64,000 nucleotides of DNA from Thiocapsa rosea (GTDB lineage Bacteria; Pseudomonadota; Gammaproteobacteria; Chromatiales; Chromatiaceae), in contig NZ_RBXL01000002.1 of assembly GCF_003634315.1 (NCBI RefSeq), forward strand, positions 62,001-126,000, in the 5' to 3' direction. A program made the position numbers and the translations under genes. This document shows positions 34,782 through 43,443 of the stretch, one piece after another (within the stretch, counting starts at the first letter, position 1; every line of letters starts with the position of its first letter). Below the pieces are notes generated by a model that saw only the letters and a program-made list of their open reading frames with translations, had not been told where the DNA came from and searched no databases.

Positions 34782-35079
34782 CGACGCGATGGCCTCGATC
34801 CACGAAACCATGGAAGCCCTCCATGAGGTGGGCGCCATCGGCAAGCAGACCATGCGCGAGTTCGATGACGTTTGCCTGACGCCGGTCGAACCCCTCTCTC
34901 CCGAGGCCATCCGCGCCCTGCGCGAGCGCGAGCATCTTTCTCAGCCGGTCTTTGCCCGTTACCTCAATGTCAGCAAAAACTTGGTCTCGGACTGGGAGCG
35001 AGGGGTCAAGCGTCCCGGCGGACCAGCGCTTCGGCTCCTGACCGTCATCGAGAAGAAGGGGATTCAGGCCATCGCGTGA
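34762..35079 (+). CDS. HigA-like HTH antitoxin, 105 aa
   Basis: MAKQYRSDAMASIHETMEAL, then a C-terminal HTH (LREREHLSQPVFARYLNVSK, NLVSDWERGVKRPGGPALRL). This HigA-2/NadS architecture has the DNA-binding part at the end. It overlaps the toxin gene by 20 bases, and the operator at 34352 is its expected target. The tail LLTVIEKKGIQAIA is typical. Confidence 0.85.
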   Translation: MAKQYRSDAMASIHETMEALHEVGAIGKQTMREFDDVCLTPVEPLSPEAIRALREREHLSQPVFARYLNVSKNLVSDWERGVKRPGGPALRLLTVIEKKGIQAIA

Positions 35080-35460
35080 ACACTCGGCCCCGAGTCGAAA
35101 GGACGCTCGCGGCAGTGATCCCTCGCTGTTCAGTTCGGAGAAACGAACGGCAGGCAGGGGCCGGATTTTGGCGATTAGGACCACAGCAGCGGGCCTAGTG
35201 TCAAGATCGGCCGCGGACTACCTGCGTCCGCTGGATAGGTCATTGCGGCCGCTCCCTGGTGCCGGCTGAGCGTCCGGAGTCGGCCGCGACGCCATAAAGA
35301 GGGCCGTCCACGTGCGACCGCATTGCGTCCGGAGCGGGCACTCGGGACCAGGCAACGAGCGGCGGGTCCGAGTCGTGACTTGTCACGCGTTGAACCGCGA
35401 GTGCCTTTCCGGTATCAGGATTAGGCACCATCGAGACTACACCCGGCATCGACAATCAAG
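35080..35460. other. Intergenic stretch, no gene seen
   Basis: Contains a repeat-like fragment around 35200-35300 rich in GCGGCCGC and CGTCCGG words. No supported frame. Confidence 0.3.
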
Positions 35461-35481
35461 AAAGGTCGAAGATTTGGGGAA
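35461..35481 (+). repeat. Solitary iteron upstream of the sirtuin gene
   Basis: AAAGGTCGAAGATTTGGGGA is a perfect member of the iteron family that otherwise clusters at 36344-37850. The sirtuin gene (35529-36326) lies between it and the rest of the array. Confidence 0.9.
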
Positions 35482-35528
35482 TCCGGTCAAGCCCGGATCA
35501 TCGAGACCAAGCCGCGGATCAGATCGTC

Positions 35529-36326
35529 ATGCCACCGACAACCCATGAGATCGAACCTTTCCCGCCGGAGCTTATGGCGCGTCTGCGCACCTGTCGCCAT
35601 CTGCTGGTGCTCACCGGCGCCGGGGTCTCGCAGGAAAGCGGTATCCCCACCTTCCGCGATGCCTTGAGCGGCCTGTGGGATCGCTTCGACCCGGCGCAGT
35701 TGGCCACGTCGGATGCATTCGACGCGGATCCCGCGCTGGTCTGGGGCTGGTACGCCTGGCGCCGATCGCAGGTGCTGCGCTGCGAACCCAACCCGGCACA
35801 CTGGGCGATCGCTGCTCTGGCGGATCGAGTACCTCGCCTGACCCTGGTCACCCAGAATGTCGACGGTCTGCATCAGCGGGCCGGCAGTCCGGATGTGCTG
35901 GAGCTGCACGGCAGTCTGCATCGTCCTTACTGCCGGGATTGCGGGTATCCACATGCCCCGTCCCCGTCCGACCCGCCGTGTGATGTTGCGCTCGAAGGCG
36001 CCCCGCTCCCGCCGCCGCGCTGCGAACAATGCAATGGACCGATCCGCCCTGGGGTCGTCTGGTTCGGCGAGGCCCTCCCCCGCGACGTTTGGAATGCCGC
36101 CGAGACCGCCGCCAACACCTGTGATCTGGTGCTGGTCGTCGGGACCTCCGCATTGGTCTATCCGGCCGCCGAGCTGCCTTTGACGGCTCTCGCCCGAGGT
36201 ACTGCCGTGGTTCAGATCAATCCGGACAGGACGGATCTCGACGACCTCGCGACGTTTCGGCTCAGGGGAACCGCCGCTCGGATCCTGCCCGAGTTGGTGC
36301 AGCAGGGCTGGCCGGAGGTGGTCTGA
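35529..36326 (+). CDS. SIR2-family NAD-dependent protein deacylase, 265 aa
   Basis: Conserved sirtuin blocks are present in order: LLVLTGAGVSQESGIPTFRD, LVTQNVDGLHQRAGS with the catalytic His in LELHGSLHRPYC, Cys ligands CRDCG and CEQCNGP for the zinc module, and VVWFGEALPRDVW and LVVGTSALVYPAAEL. A CobB/class III enzyme that removes acyl groups from Lys in an NAD-dependent reaction. The start at 35529 is preceded by no strong ribosome site. Its setting is odd, since it sits inside the iteron field of a plasmid origin, next to the initiator gene. Confidence 0.9.
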   Translation: MPPTTHEIEPFPPELMARLRTCRHLLVLTGAGVSQESGIPTFRDALSGLWDRFDPAQLATSDAFDADPALVWGWYAWRRSQVLRCEPNPAHWAIAALADRVPRLTLVTQNVDGLHQRAGSPDVLELHGSLHRPYCRDCGYPHAPSPSDPPCDVALEGAPLPPPRCEQCNGPIRPGVVWFGEALPRDVWNAAETAANTCDLVLVVGTSALVYPAAELPLTALARGTAVVQINPDRTDLDDLATFRLRGTAARILPELVQQGWPEVV

Positions 36327-36340
36327 GCGCGGACGCGCCT

Positions 36341-37850
36341 GCGAAAGGTCGAGCTTTTGGGGAATAGGTTGGTTATCCCGTCCGCCCGAAGCTGGCACCT
36401 TTCGGCGGGGGCAAAGCGGAGCGAGATCCTCGGGGCGCGTCGCGACCAGGGGAGGATGTTTCCGAACGGTCGAAGATTTGGGGCCAAACGCGATGTAGCC
36501 GGCCGCTGCCCAAACTTGGCACCTTCCAAACGACGTCGAGCCGGGCAAACACAGCGACCGGCAACACTCCGCCCGAAATGGTTACCTTTCGCGACTGTTG
36601 TCCGCCAGTGCTTTGGGTGAACAGATGCGAAAGGTCGAAGATTTGGGGCGATTCCCGATGCAGTCCTCTGCTCCTGTGAATCGGCAACCGTTGCGGGTTG
36701 AACTTGCGTGAAAGGTCGAAGATTTGGGGAATTCTGATCGGGGCTGGTTATTTTACTTCAAGTAACTGATTTTAAATCTAATTAATACCATCATCCCGAT
36801 CTGAAAGGTCGAATTTTCGGTGCAACTCATGCTGCTTTTTGCAGGCGGTCGACATCGACACTAGTCCTGATGCCCTTCGGATCGGCCGAAGGTTGAGGAT
36901 TTGGGGCAGCAGTCTTTGCTCTTGTCCTGCCCGAACTTGGCACCTTTCAGCCGGCGTAAATGAAGAGCTGGCATCATCACTTCCAGCGTGCGATCGGTCC
37001 GAAAGGTCGAGGATTTAGGGAACCGTTCGTCAACGATAGATGCTTGTAAGAAAACGTTTTTAATATTTCTCTGAAATCCTTTCCGTTCGAAAAGTCGAAT
37101 TTTTGGGTAACTCGCCCTGACAGCTGCAGGCGGGCGAGGTCGGAGCTAGCCTTGGTCTCTTTCGGATCGGCTCGATGCGAAAGGTCGAGGATTTGGGGAA
37201 GTTTGAGTGAGTTTGGCTCCTTTCAGTCCCCGCTGAAAAAGGGATCTCTCGATTCAGTGAGCTCGAAGTTGGCCCGGTGAACTCTTATTACTAAAAAAAA
37301 CAACAACATTTATCGATCCACTCAAACTGGTGCACTAGGTACGTCGAAAGGTCGAGGATTTGGGGGGCTGTTGTTGTTCTCTTACATTAAGATTTAACAA
37401 CAATTAAAGGGCTGCGTAACTACCTGAAAGTATTATTAAATTGATGGCGAAAGGTCGATGATTTGGGGTTTATCGGTCGGGAATTTGGGGAAATGGATGT
37501 AACCGACTGTCCACAAAAAGGTTTAAAGGTCGAAGATTTGGGGACGAACGGTCGAAGATTTGGGGGTGACTTTTAAGATACTGTAATAACGGGGTTTATG
37601 CTGTTTGAGCTTAAGCCGAAAGGTCGAGCTTTTGGGGCAAAGGTCGGGGATTTGGGGACGAACGGTCGAGAATCTGGGGAAAGGTCGAGAATTTGGGGAA
37701 GCTGATCTGGGTCGGGCATCGAGGTACCGATTCGAACCCCCCTCGCCATGCGTGCGAGGATCGAGTTGGAAGAAACGGTCGAGGACGGATTTGGGGCCAT
37801 ACGAAAGGTCGAGGATTTGGGGCTTTTCGGTGATCCCGAACGGTCGAAAA
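36341..37850. repeat. oriV: Iteron array and origin of replication (oriV)
   Basis: Around 20 copies of a degenerate iteron, consensus RAAGGTCGARGATTTGGGGA, occur mostly on the + strand (e.g. 36344, 36465, 36630, 36711, 37001, 37180, 37346, 37449, 37525, 37619). Copies become denser near the initiator gene. AT-rich blocks occur at 36750-36795, 37040-37080, 37285-37315 and 37375-37445. CTGTCCACA near 37508 is a seven-of-nine match to a DnaA box. A second, inverted variant (see separate entry) is interspersed. The array lies directly upstream of a Rep_3-type gene, as expected of a theta-replicating plasmid origin. Confidence 0.9.
36383..37230. repeat. Inverted iteron variants, TTGGCACCTTTCGG type
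   Basis: At 36383-36409, 36511-36530, 36931-36952 and 37211-37230 sits a motif of the form CGAAnTTGGCACCTTTCGGC. Read on the minus strand it starts GAAAGGT and has the T-rich/GGG end of the iteron, so these are probably Rep sites in opposite orientation or a related target. The copy at 46445 lies far away, just before an oxidoreductase gene. Confidence 0.7.
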
Positions 37851-37910
37851 AATCTGACACGGCTCGACCGTATAGGCTACCCTACGGTCACGCAGGGTCC
37901 ACGGCGCAGG

Positions 37911-39242
37911 ATGATGCACCAGCTTGCTCAACAGCATAGAAACGAACAACTGCTCAAGCCCACGGCCACGATTCATGTGGGCAACCGGCTATCGTTGATC
38001 GAGCGCAAGGTCTTCAACGCGATCATTTGGCACTCCCAGAACCAGCGTTCCGCCAAGCCTGCGAATTACATGTCCGTTGATTTGTTGATGTCCCTCATCG
38101 GTCTGGAGCGCAGCAAGAACACGGAAGTGATCATGGATGCGCTGGAGCGTCTGACCACCACTCCGATCGTCTGGAACACCCTCAAGAAGGATCGCACGGC
38201 TGACTGGGGGGTCTGCACTTTCCTCGCCGGCGCAGAAATGAATGGTGGGCGCTTACGTTATGTCTTGAATCCGCTTCTGGTCGAGAAAGTGGAGCATCCG
38301 ACCTTGTTCGCCAAGATCCAGCTCCTGGTGCAAACTCGGTTCTCGAGTAAATACTCGCTCGCGCTCTACGAGTTCTTAATCGACGAAATGTGCCGGAACG
38401 GCAATCCCAAGACGCATGTGTTCCAAGTGTCATTGGACACGCTGCGGCATGTTCTCCAGTTCGATGGCATCTACAAGCACCTGAACAGCGACGTTCTCAA
38501 GCCATGCGTGAAGGAGATCAACAAGCACTCGGATATCTCCCTGGTCTACAGCGGAGTCAAGAAAGGTCGTGCCGTGGCAGCCTTGCTCCTGACGATCGAG
38601 CGCAAAGCCGTGCAACTTGCGCTAACCGATCTGGTAACGGTCGAAACCTCCGACGATCCGCTAAACCAGCTGGAACTGATGAATGATCCGCTGGAGCAGA
38701 TGCTGGTGACTCGGGGTGTCGGCAAGCGCAAGGCGAAGGCGCTGGTTGAGACCTACGACGAGACGCGTATCCGCGAGAACATCGCGCATGTCGAGCGTGA
38801 GTATCAAGCCGGCAAGGTCAAGGTTCTCTCAGCCTATCTGATTCGGGCAATCGAGGAGGATTACCGGCCGAAGGTAAAATCCGCGGCGCTCCCGGAACGC
38901 TCGGAAATGAGCGAGCGCGAGGCTGCCGAGAAGGCTCGCGAAGAACTCCTGACCGACTGGAACCGCTATCGCGAGCGCAGGGTTCGCGAGCGTTTCGCCG
39001 TCCTGTCCTCTGCGGAACAGGAGGCGCATCGCAGCGCGTTCGTCGAACGGCTGGACCACACCAGCTCGATCCTCAAAAAGCAATTCAAGAAAGACGGTTT
39101 TGCGAGCCGTATGGTGGATGCACAGTTCTTCTCCGAGCTTCACGAGCGGCTGCTGGAAAGCCCGGAAGAGCTGGATCTAGACGCCTATCGCGCGAGCCTC
39201 ATGGATATCGCCGAGGTGGTGGCCGCCAGGGCGCAGGGCTGA
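37911..39242 (+). CDS. rep: Rep_3-family replication initiator, 443 aa
   Basis: I use the ATG at 37911 because the preceding in-frame sequence is made of translated iterons. RLSLIERKVFNAIIWHSQNQ and YMSVDLLMSLIGLERSKNTE form the first winged-helix domain, LVQTRFSSKYSLALYEFLID and FQVSLDTLRHVLQFDGIYKH the second, as in the Rep_3 (RepB/RepM) family. A long charged helical C-terminal tail (residues 290-443) goes beyond the usual 250-300 residues of the family. It binds iterons at its own promoter and represses or initiates replication. The array directly upstream supports this. Confidence 0.9.
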   Translation: MMHQLAQQHRNEQLLKPTATIHVGNRLSLIERKVFNAIIWHSQNQRSAKPANYMSVDLLMSLIGLERSKNTEVIMDALERLTTTPIVWNTLKKDRTADWGVCTFLAGAEMNGGRLRYVLNPLLVEKVEHPTLFAKIQLLVQTRFSSKYSLALYEFLIDEMCRNGNPKTHVFQVSLDTLRHVLQFDGIYKHLNSDVLKPCVKEINKHSDISLVYSGVKKGRAVAALLLTIERKAVQLALTDLVTVETSDDPLNQLELMNDPLEQMLVTRGVGKRKAKALVETYDETRIRENIAHVEREYQAGKVKVLSAYLIRAIEEDYRPKVKSAALPERSEMSEREAAEKAREELLTDWNRYRERRVRERFAVLSSAEQEAHRSAFVERLDHTSSILKKQFKKDGFASRMVDAQFFSELHERLLESPEELDLDAYRASLMDIAEVVAARAQG

Positions 39243-39349
39243 ACGTCTCGCCACCTCGACACAGGAGCATCTCCGATGGAGTTTTTGCCACTGCGCGCCT
39301 CGTCGCGTCCGCGGATCACCTACGCGATCGGATCACCGGGCCGAGCCTA

Positions 39350-39670
39350 GTGGAGCACTGCGCAGCAATCGATCGGGTCTTGAGCTGGCGCGAGGATCTC
39401 GATGCCGGCGAGATCTACTGCCTGTGGGGCCAATTCGAGGTAAGGCGCGAGCTGATCCGCGACGGTGTGCGCTTCACCCTACCCGGCTGTCCAAACGCAC
39501 TGGCCTGGACAGTGACGGCGGAACCCGACGGCATTCTCGTGTATTGCACCATCAACCGGACCGAATACGATCCGGTCTTCATCGAGTCGATCAAGATGTT
39601 CGTCGATGACTGGCGGATCGGTCTAGAACGGCTGGGGTTGCCCAGGCTAGGCGCTTTGAGGTCCGCGTAG
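39350..39670 (+). CDS. Hypothetical protein, 106 aa, ancestor of a decayed duplicate
   Basis: A GTG start at 39350 gives MEHCAAIDRVLSWREDLDAG and then IYCLWGQFEVRRELIRDGVR, TVTAEPDGILVYCTINRT and FIESIKMFVDDWRIGLERLG. A compact soluble domain of unknown family. A second copy downstream (40392-40613) is cut at its N-terminus and carries a stop, so this locus was duplicated and one copy decayed. The upstream start could also lie earlier, but the frame before 39350 is short. Confidence 0.65.
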   Translation: MEHCAAIDRVLSWREDLDAGEIYCLWGQFEVRRELIRDGVRFTLPGCPNALAWTVTAEPDGILVYCTINRTEYDPVFIESIKMFVDDWRIGLERLGLPRLGALRSA

Positions 39671-39828
39671 AGCACCGGCCGTTGTGTTCGGGCTTGAACA
39701 GGTGCTCGGGTCCGTCGCCGACGTCCCCGGTCATCTGAGATTTCGCGCGACCTTGCCCACGAACAACTCGACGCTGAGATAGGATTCAAATACAGTTTAG
39801 CAGCTTAGTTAATAATTAAGGATCAAGT

Positions 39829-40377
39829 ATGGAAAAACTAATCTATCTCTGCACTATAGTGCTGGGAATTTCGATAGTAGGATGTTCAGCACCTTATAGC
39901 TCTAATACGCTTCAGCATACGTATGTTACTGATACACAAACACATCATGAACTCACTGGCCTAAGGATAGAGTACAGTACGGATGATGAAGGTCAGGCTC
40001 ATGCGGCAATGTCCCAAGCACTGTTGTTAACGCGGCACGCTGTGGAATGGCTCGTCGACGGTAGGCATTTGGCTAGGCACAATGTCGGAAGCGACTTTAG
40101 AACGTTTGTTCAATTGCCGCCGGGAAGGCATCGGCTTGTGATGCAGGAAACTGCCCAAGGAGTTGGGACACTTGGAATGAAATCTTCGGGAAACGATCCG
40201 ATGGTATATGATTTTGAAATTGGGATGGGGCAAGTCGCAATATTTCGAGCAAAAGGGGTGTCTTGGTGTGTTGTTAATGTTGTGTTATTTGAAGAGTTTG
40301 ATAATGTTCTTGATTTTAGGTGTATAGACGGATGTCGCTCTGTAGGTGATTCGTTTTACAGTTCCGGATGTGGATAA
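39829..40377 (+). CDS. Lipoprotein of low GC, 182 aa
   Basis: MEKLIYLCTIVLGISIVGCS is a lipoprotein signal with lipobox IVGC, so Cys19 is lipidated in the outer or inner membrane. The remainder (LTGLRIEYSTDDEGQAHAAM, FVQLPPGRHRLVMQETAQGV) has no known domain. Base composition is visibly more AT-rich than both neighbours and codon choice differs, so it was acquired separately. It lies exactly between the two copies of the tandem duplication. Confidence 0.7.
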   Translation: MEKLIYLCTIVLGISIVGCSAPYSSNTLQHTYVTDTQTHHELTGLRIEYSTDDEGQAHAAMSQALLLTRHAVEWLVDGRHLARHNVGSDFRTFVQLPPGRHRLVMQETAQGVGTLGMKSSGNDPMVYDFEIGMGQVAIFRAKGVSWCVVNVVLFEEFDNVLDFRCIDGCRSVGDSFYSSGCG

Positions 40378-40391
40378 AGCAAATGCTTTGA

Positions 40392-40613
40392 GGCCAGTTC
40401 GAGGTGCGGCGCGAGCCGATCCGCGACGGTGTGCGCTTCACACTCTCGAGTTGTCCCAACGTGCTGGCTTGGACCGTGACGGCGGAGCCCGAGGGCGTGC
40501 TGGTGCATTGCACCATCAACCGGACCTAGCACGATCCGGACTTCATCGAGTCGATCGAGATGTTCGTGGAAGACTGGCGGGCCGGGCTGGAGCGTTCGGG
40601 CTTGTCAGGGTGA
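40392..40613 (+). pseudogene. Decayed copy of the 39350 gene
   Basis: Reads GQFEVRREPIRDGVRFTLSS then VTAEPEGVLVHCTINRT, an in-frame TAG at 40527-40529, and HDPDFIESIEMFVEDWRAGL, ending at 40613. High similarity to residues 26-100 of the 39350 product. The N-terminal 25 residues are missing. The flanking sequences after both copies (GTTCGGGCTTGAACA, then CATCTGAGATTTCGCG) also match, marking a tandem duplication of about 1 kb. Confidence 0.85.
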
Positions 40614-40748
40614 TGCGTGACGTGAGGTCCGCGTTGTACATCGAGCGTTGCCTTCGGGCTTGAACACGCGGTCATTCCCCCGGCCGCCGTCTGATTCCTG
40701 CGGACGATACCTTGGAGCGCGAGCGTGAATCGGGGGCCAATCTCAAGG

Positions 40749-41510
40749 TCATCTGAGATTTCGCGAGACCTTTCCCACAAACAACTCAACGCCGGGATAC
40801 CGGGAGAATACAAACGGGCCTTGAAGCCCCCTGTCGTGAACAAGCATGTCGGTGCAACCCGACAGCCGAGACAGGAACGACCGGAGATCGAATGCATTTC
40901 GCGCGTGTTTAACGTCGGTTGTGGCGGGCGTGATGAACTCGTGCACGAGCATGACGGCTCGCCCAGCCCGACGTCGATGTGTCTCGGCCAGCGCGCCTGC
41001 ACACGCCGTGAACAACTGATATCGCAGATCCCCGGCCTTGGGCTGACCGCCACTCCGTGGCTTCAGGAGCAGCGTCGCCAACCCTTCGATCCTGGCGATG
41101 CGGTTGGACCTCGGATTCTCGATGCGCTTCTCCAAAGCGGCGGCGAGCACATCGGCGAGAGTGTCGCCGTAGGTCTCGTCGGCCTTGGCTTCAACCGCCA
41201 GCAGAAAAGGGCCGAACGAATCATCGGCGATGACGAGGAGATCACTGTTGCGAGGTTCGCCGGGAAAGGCGTCGAAGCGAAGCCTTGCTTCCGGTTCTGC
41301 GTCCCACGACAGCACGTCGTCGAAACGCGGGTGGCCGGACAGAACCGCCCGAACCTCTTGCGGCATGGTGATTCCGCCGCCCTCGAGCCACGCCCGCGCA
41401 ACCTCTTTAGCACTCCGGCCATCGACCCAGTGTCGGGGTGACTTCGGCGGTGCGTGTTGCTCCCAGTCTGCGAGCGATGTAATGGGCTGACCGGCTTTCG
41501 CGATGGACAT
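40749..41510 (-). CDS. DUF6946-type protein, possible PD-(D/E)XK fold, 253 aa
   Basis: MSIAKAGQPITSLADWEQHA then PRHWVDGRSAKEVARAWLEG and the core FDAFPGEPRNSDLLVIADDS and FGPFLLAVEAKADETYGDTL. The pattern D...ExK (NSDLLVIADD, VEAKAD) fits a PD-(D/E)XK-type nuclease fold. I associate the N-terminal SxKELAxxW block with the DUF6946 family. No experimental role known. Stand-alone on the minus strand. A nucleic-acid-cutting role is inference from the fold. Confidence 0.65.
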   Translation of the reverse strand: MSIAKAGQPITSLADWEQHAPPKSPRHWVDGRSAKEVARAWLEGGGITMPQEVRAVLSGHPRFDDVLSWDAEPEARLRFDAFPGEPRNSDLLVIADDSFGPFLLAVEAKADETYGDTLADVLAAALEKRIENPRSNRIARIEGLATLLLKPRSGGQPKAGDLRYQLFTACAGALAETHRRRAGRAVMLVHEFITPATTDVKHARNAFDLRSFLSRLSGCTDMLVHDRGLQGPFVFSRYPGVELFVGKVSRNLR

Positions 41511-41669
41511 GGAGCTCGCCCTTGTTGCCTACGAAGGCCCGGACCTTAAAGGGATGATGTTTGAGGTGCCGGAGCATGTCGAAACCATACAAATCGGCAA
41601 TCCGATTCTCAATTTGTATAAGTTCGATGCGCGTCGGGGTTTCGGTCTAGCCCGGGAGCGACCGTCAAC

Positions 41670-42170
41670 TCACTGCTCACCTTCAGGCGGCATGACGGTG
41701 TATTCCAGCGAAGGTGGATCCGGCGGCATCTCCACGAAGCTGTCGCCGTGTGCGGCGATCGTGAATTGGCGCACGGCGTCGGAGCCGGATGCTTGCGGGT
41801 CGGGATCGAGGTAGGCGGTGCCGATCCAGCCCGGCTCCAGGAGGGCCGGAATCTTGGGGCCGACAAAGCCACGGTCGAGGAGCGCCTGACTCACGCCGTA
41901 AGAGCGCACCCGGATGGTCTCGCCCGGCTCCACCCGCGTGGTCGCGCGCAGCACGGAGATGACCTCCATGCGATAGACGACGTCGAAGCGCTCCGCCGGA
42001 TCCGCAGCGGTCTGCACCTCCAACACCTTCACTTCGAGGACCGCTTGGGCATCCGCCTTGAGCCCCTCCACGGCATCCGGCGGCAGGACCGCGCCGGCCT
42101 TTCCGGCTAGGATGGCGAGCAGGCCGAGAACGGTGATGCCTGTATATCGAACCAGTCTGGTCGGAGTCAT
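41670..42170 (-). CDS. Secreted hypothetical protein, 166 aa
   Basis: MTPTRLVRYTGITVLGLLAI plus LAGKAGAVLPPDAVEG forms a signal peptide. The mature part (AQAVLEVKVLEVQTAADPAE, RVEPGETIRVRSYGVSQALL, AYLDPDPQASGSDAVRQFTI) resembles the small beta-barrel of periplasmic proteins of no assigned role. A GGAGAAAT site precedes the start. Convergent or independent of neighbours. No named family. Confidence 0.65.
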   Translation of the reverse strand: MTPTRLVRYTGITVLGLLAILAGKAGAVLPPDAVEGLKADAQAVLEVKVLEVQTAADPAERFDVVYRMEVISVLRATTRVEPGETIRVRSYGVSQALLDRGFVGPKIPALLEPGWIGTAYLDPDPQASGSDAVRQFTIAAHGDSFVEMPPDPPSLEYTVMPPEGEQ

Positions 42171-42191
42171 AACGATTTCTCCTGTTGGCGG

Positions 42192-42584
42192 CTAAAACCA
42201 GTCATCGAGCGCCAGATCCGGGATGCGCGAGAACTCCCGCGTGTTGTGCGTGACCAAGGTCGCGCGGTTGGCGACGGCCGTGGCGGCGATGAGGGTATCC
42301 AGCGTGCCGATCGGTGTGCCCGCCTCTTCCAGATCACGTCGGATCAAGGCGGCGGCGCGGGCTTCTGCTTTTGCGAACGGGAAGAATACGGCTGTGTTGA
42401 CCAGCGCCTCGAGTTGCCGGCGGCGCTTGTCGGGATGCGTCGATTTGGCGATCCCGGTCTCCAACTCATGCAGCACGATCGCGGAGATTCCCAGATCCGT
42501 GGGTGGGACGGACAACAGGCGTCCGGCGACGTGTCCCTGGCCTTTGAAAAAGTAGATCAGCGTATTGGTATCGAGCAGATACAT
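42192..42584 (-). CDS. vapC: VapC-type PIN-domain toxin, 130 aa
   Basis: MYLLDTNTLIYFFKGQGHVA has the first PIN Asp, ISAIVLHELETGIAKS the Glu, AGTPIGTLDTLIAATAVANR and ATLVTHNTREFSRIPDL the last two acidic residues. All four are kept. VapC toxins cut specific tRNAs or rRNA. Its start overlaps the antitoxin stop by one base (TGATG), the normal coupled arrangement with the antitoxin first. Confidence 0.9.
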   Translation of the reverse strand: MYLLDTNTLIYFFKGQGHVAGRLLSVPPTDLGISAIVLHELETGIAKSTHPDKRRRQLEALVNTAVFFPFAKAEARAAALIRRDLEEAGTPIGTLDTLIAATAVANRATLVTHNTREFSRIPDLALDDWF

Positions 42585-42814
42585 CAGAACGGTTCGCGTG
42601 CGACGTCTTGGCCTTGGGCACGTCGCAACGTTTCCGCGTCCGGAAAGTCCGGCCAAGCCCCGGCCAGTTGGCAGACTGCCTCGGGCCATTCGGTTGCGGT
42701 CTTCTCCCGGACCAGCTCCGCAACCCAGCGGCTGACAGCGACGCCGCTGGCCTTGGCTGCCTCTTTCATCCGCGTTTCGGTCTCGTCATCGAGATAGATC
42801 GTCACTTGGCCCAT
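42584..42814 (-). CDS. vapB: VapB-type antitoxin, 76 aa
   Basis: MGQVTIYLDDETETRMKEAA followed by KASGVAVSRWVAELVREKTA is a ribbon-helix-helix DNA-binding domain. The C-terminal tail (WPEAVCQLAGAWPDFPDAET) would occupy the toxin. Upstream at 42848-42853 (minus strand) TATAAT is a good -10. It is coupled to the PIN gene. Confidence 0.85.
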   Translation of the reverse strand: MGQVTIYLDDETETRMKEAAKASGVAVSRWVAELVREKTATEWPEAVCQLAGAWPDFPDAETLRRAQGQDVAREPF

Positions 42815-42911
42815 CGTGCTGTCGACTCTTCTTCAATCATATGTCCAATTATACGTGATCGACACCGTGCCTAAACCCTATCCGGCACGATGATTTGCGC
42901 CGGATTCGGAG

Positions 42912-43439
42912 TCACTGGAAGACACTCTCGATCAACTGCGCGACTTCCTGCGCGATCCGTTCGTTGATCTCCTCCGGTAACGCGAGCCGGTCGTACAACG
43001 TGTTCTGGTCGCAGTACAGGCGCGAGAGCAGGCGCTTGATGTCGTCGAAACCCTCGAACTGCCAGCCGATCAGGTCCGGCCGCAGGCGCTCGAACCGGCC
43101 TCGGCAAAGCAGACGCAGCACATGCGGGATGGTGTCGCCGACCTTCTCCGCGAAGTGCAGCCAGTAGGGCCATGCCTCGGTGAGCGCGGCGAAATAGGCA
43201 CGGATCTCGGGGATCTCGGCGGTCTCGCGCGGATCGTTGTCCCAGCCCTCGAAGGCGAAGGTCACCGTGCCCTCCCATTTGACCGCGGCCTCGCGGGTGG
43301 ACGAGAGGGTGGTCAACTTCTCCTGCATGGGCGCGATGTCGCAGGTCATCACCGAATCGCGGGTGATGGTGATGATCAGGATGTCGTCCTTGGCGGGCGA
43401 GAGGCGGGCCAGCGGGTATTTCGGTGAGCGTGTGGACAC
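42912..43439 (-). CDS. Hypothetical protein downstream of an exonuclease, 175 aa
   Basis: A GTG start at 43439 lies four bases after the exonuclease stop. Product VSTRSPKYPLARLSPAKDDI, then LTTLSSTREAAVKWEGTVTF, FAEKVGDTIPHVLRLLCRGR and LPEEINERIAQEVAQLIES. Soluble with an alpha/beta look, unknown family. An N-terminal remnant of the same gene follows the second exonuclease copy (44001-44162), so this gene travels with the exonuclease in a two-gene unit. Part of the kfrA operon by position. Confidence 0.7.
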   Translation of the reverse strand: MSTRSPKYPLARLSPAKDDILIITITRDSVMTCDIAPMQEKLTTLSSTREAAVKWEGTVTFAFEGWDNDPRETAEIPEIRAYFAALTEAWPYWLHFAEKVGDTIPHVLRLLCRGRFERLRPDLIGWQFEGFDDIKRLLSRLYCDQNTLYDRLALPEEINERIAQEVAQLIESVFQ

Positions 43440-43443
43440 GGCG

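Noticed and set aside
41503-41814. Plus-strand frame starting MDMELALVAYEGPDLK
   Set aside because: It starts inside the first codons of a minus-strand gene, lacks a ribosome site, and its second half is antisense to the 41670 gene. Possibly a short remnant but not supported.
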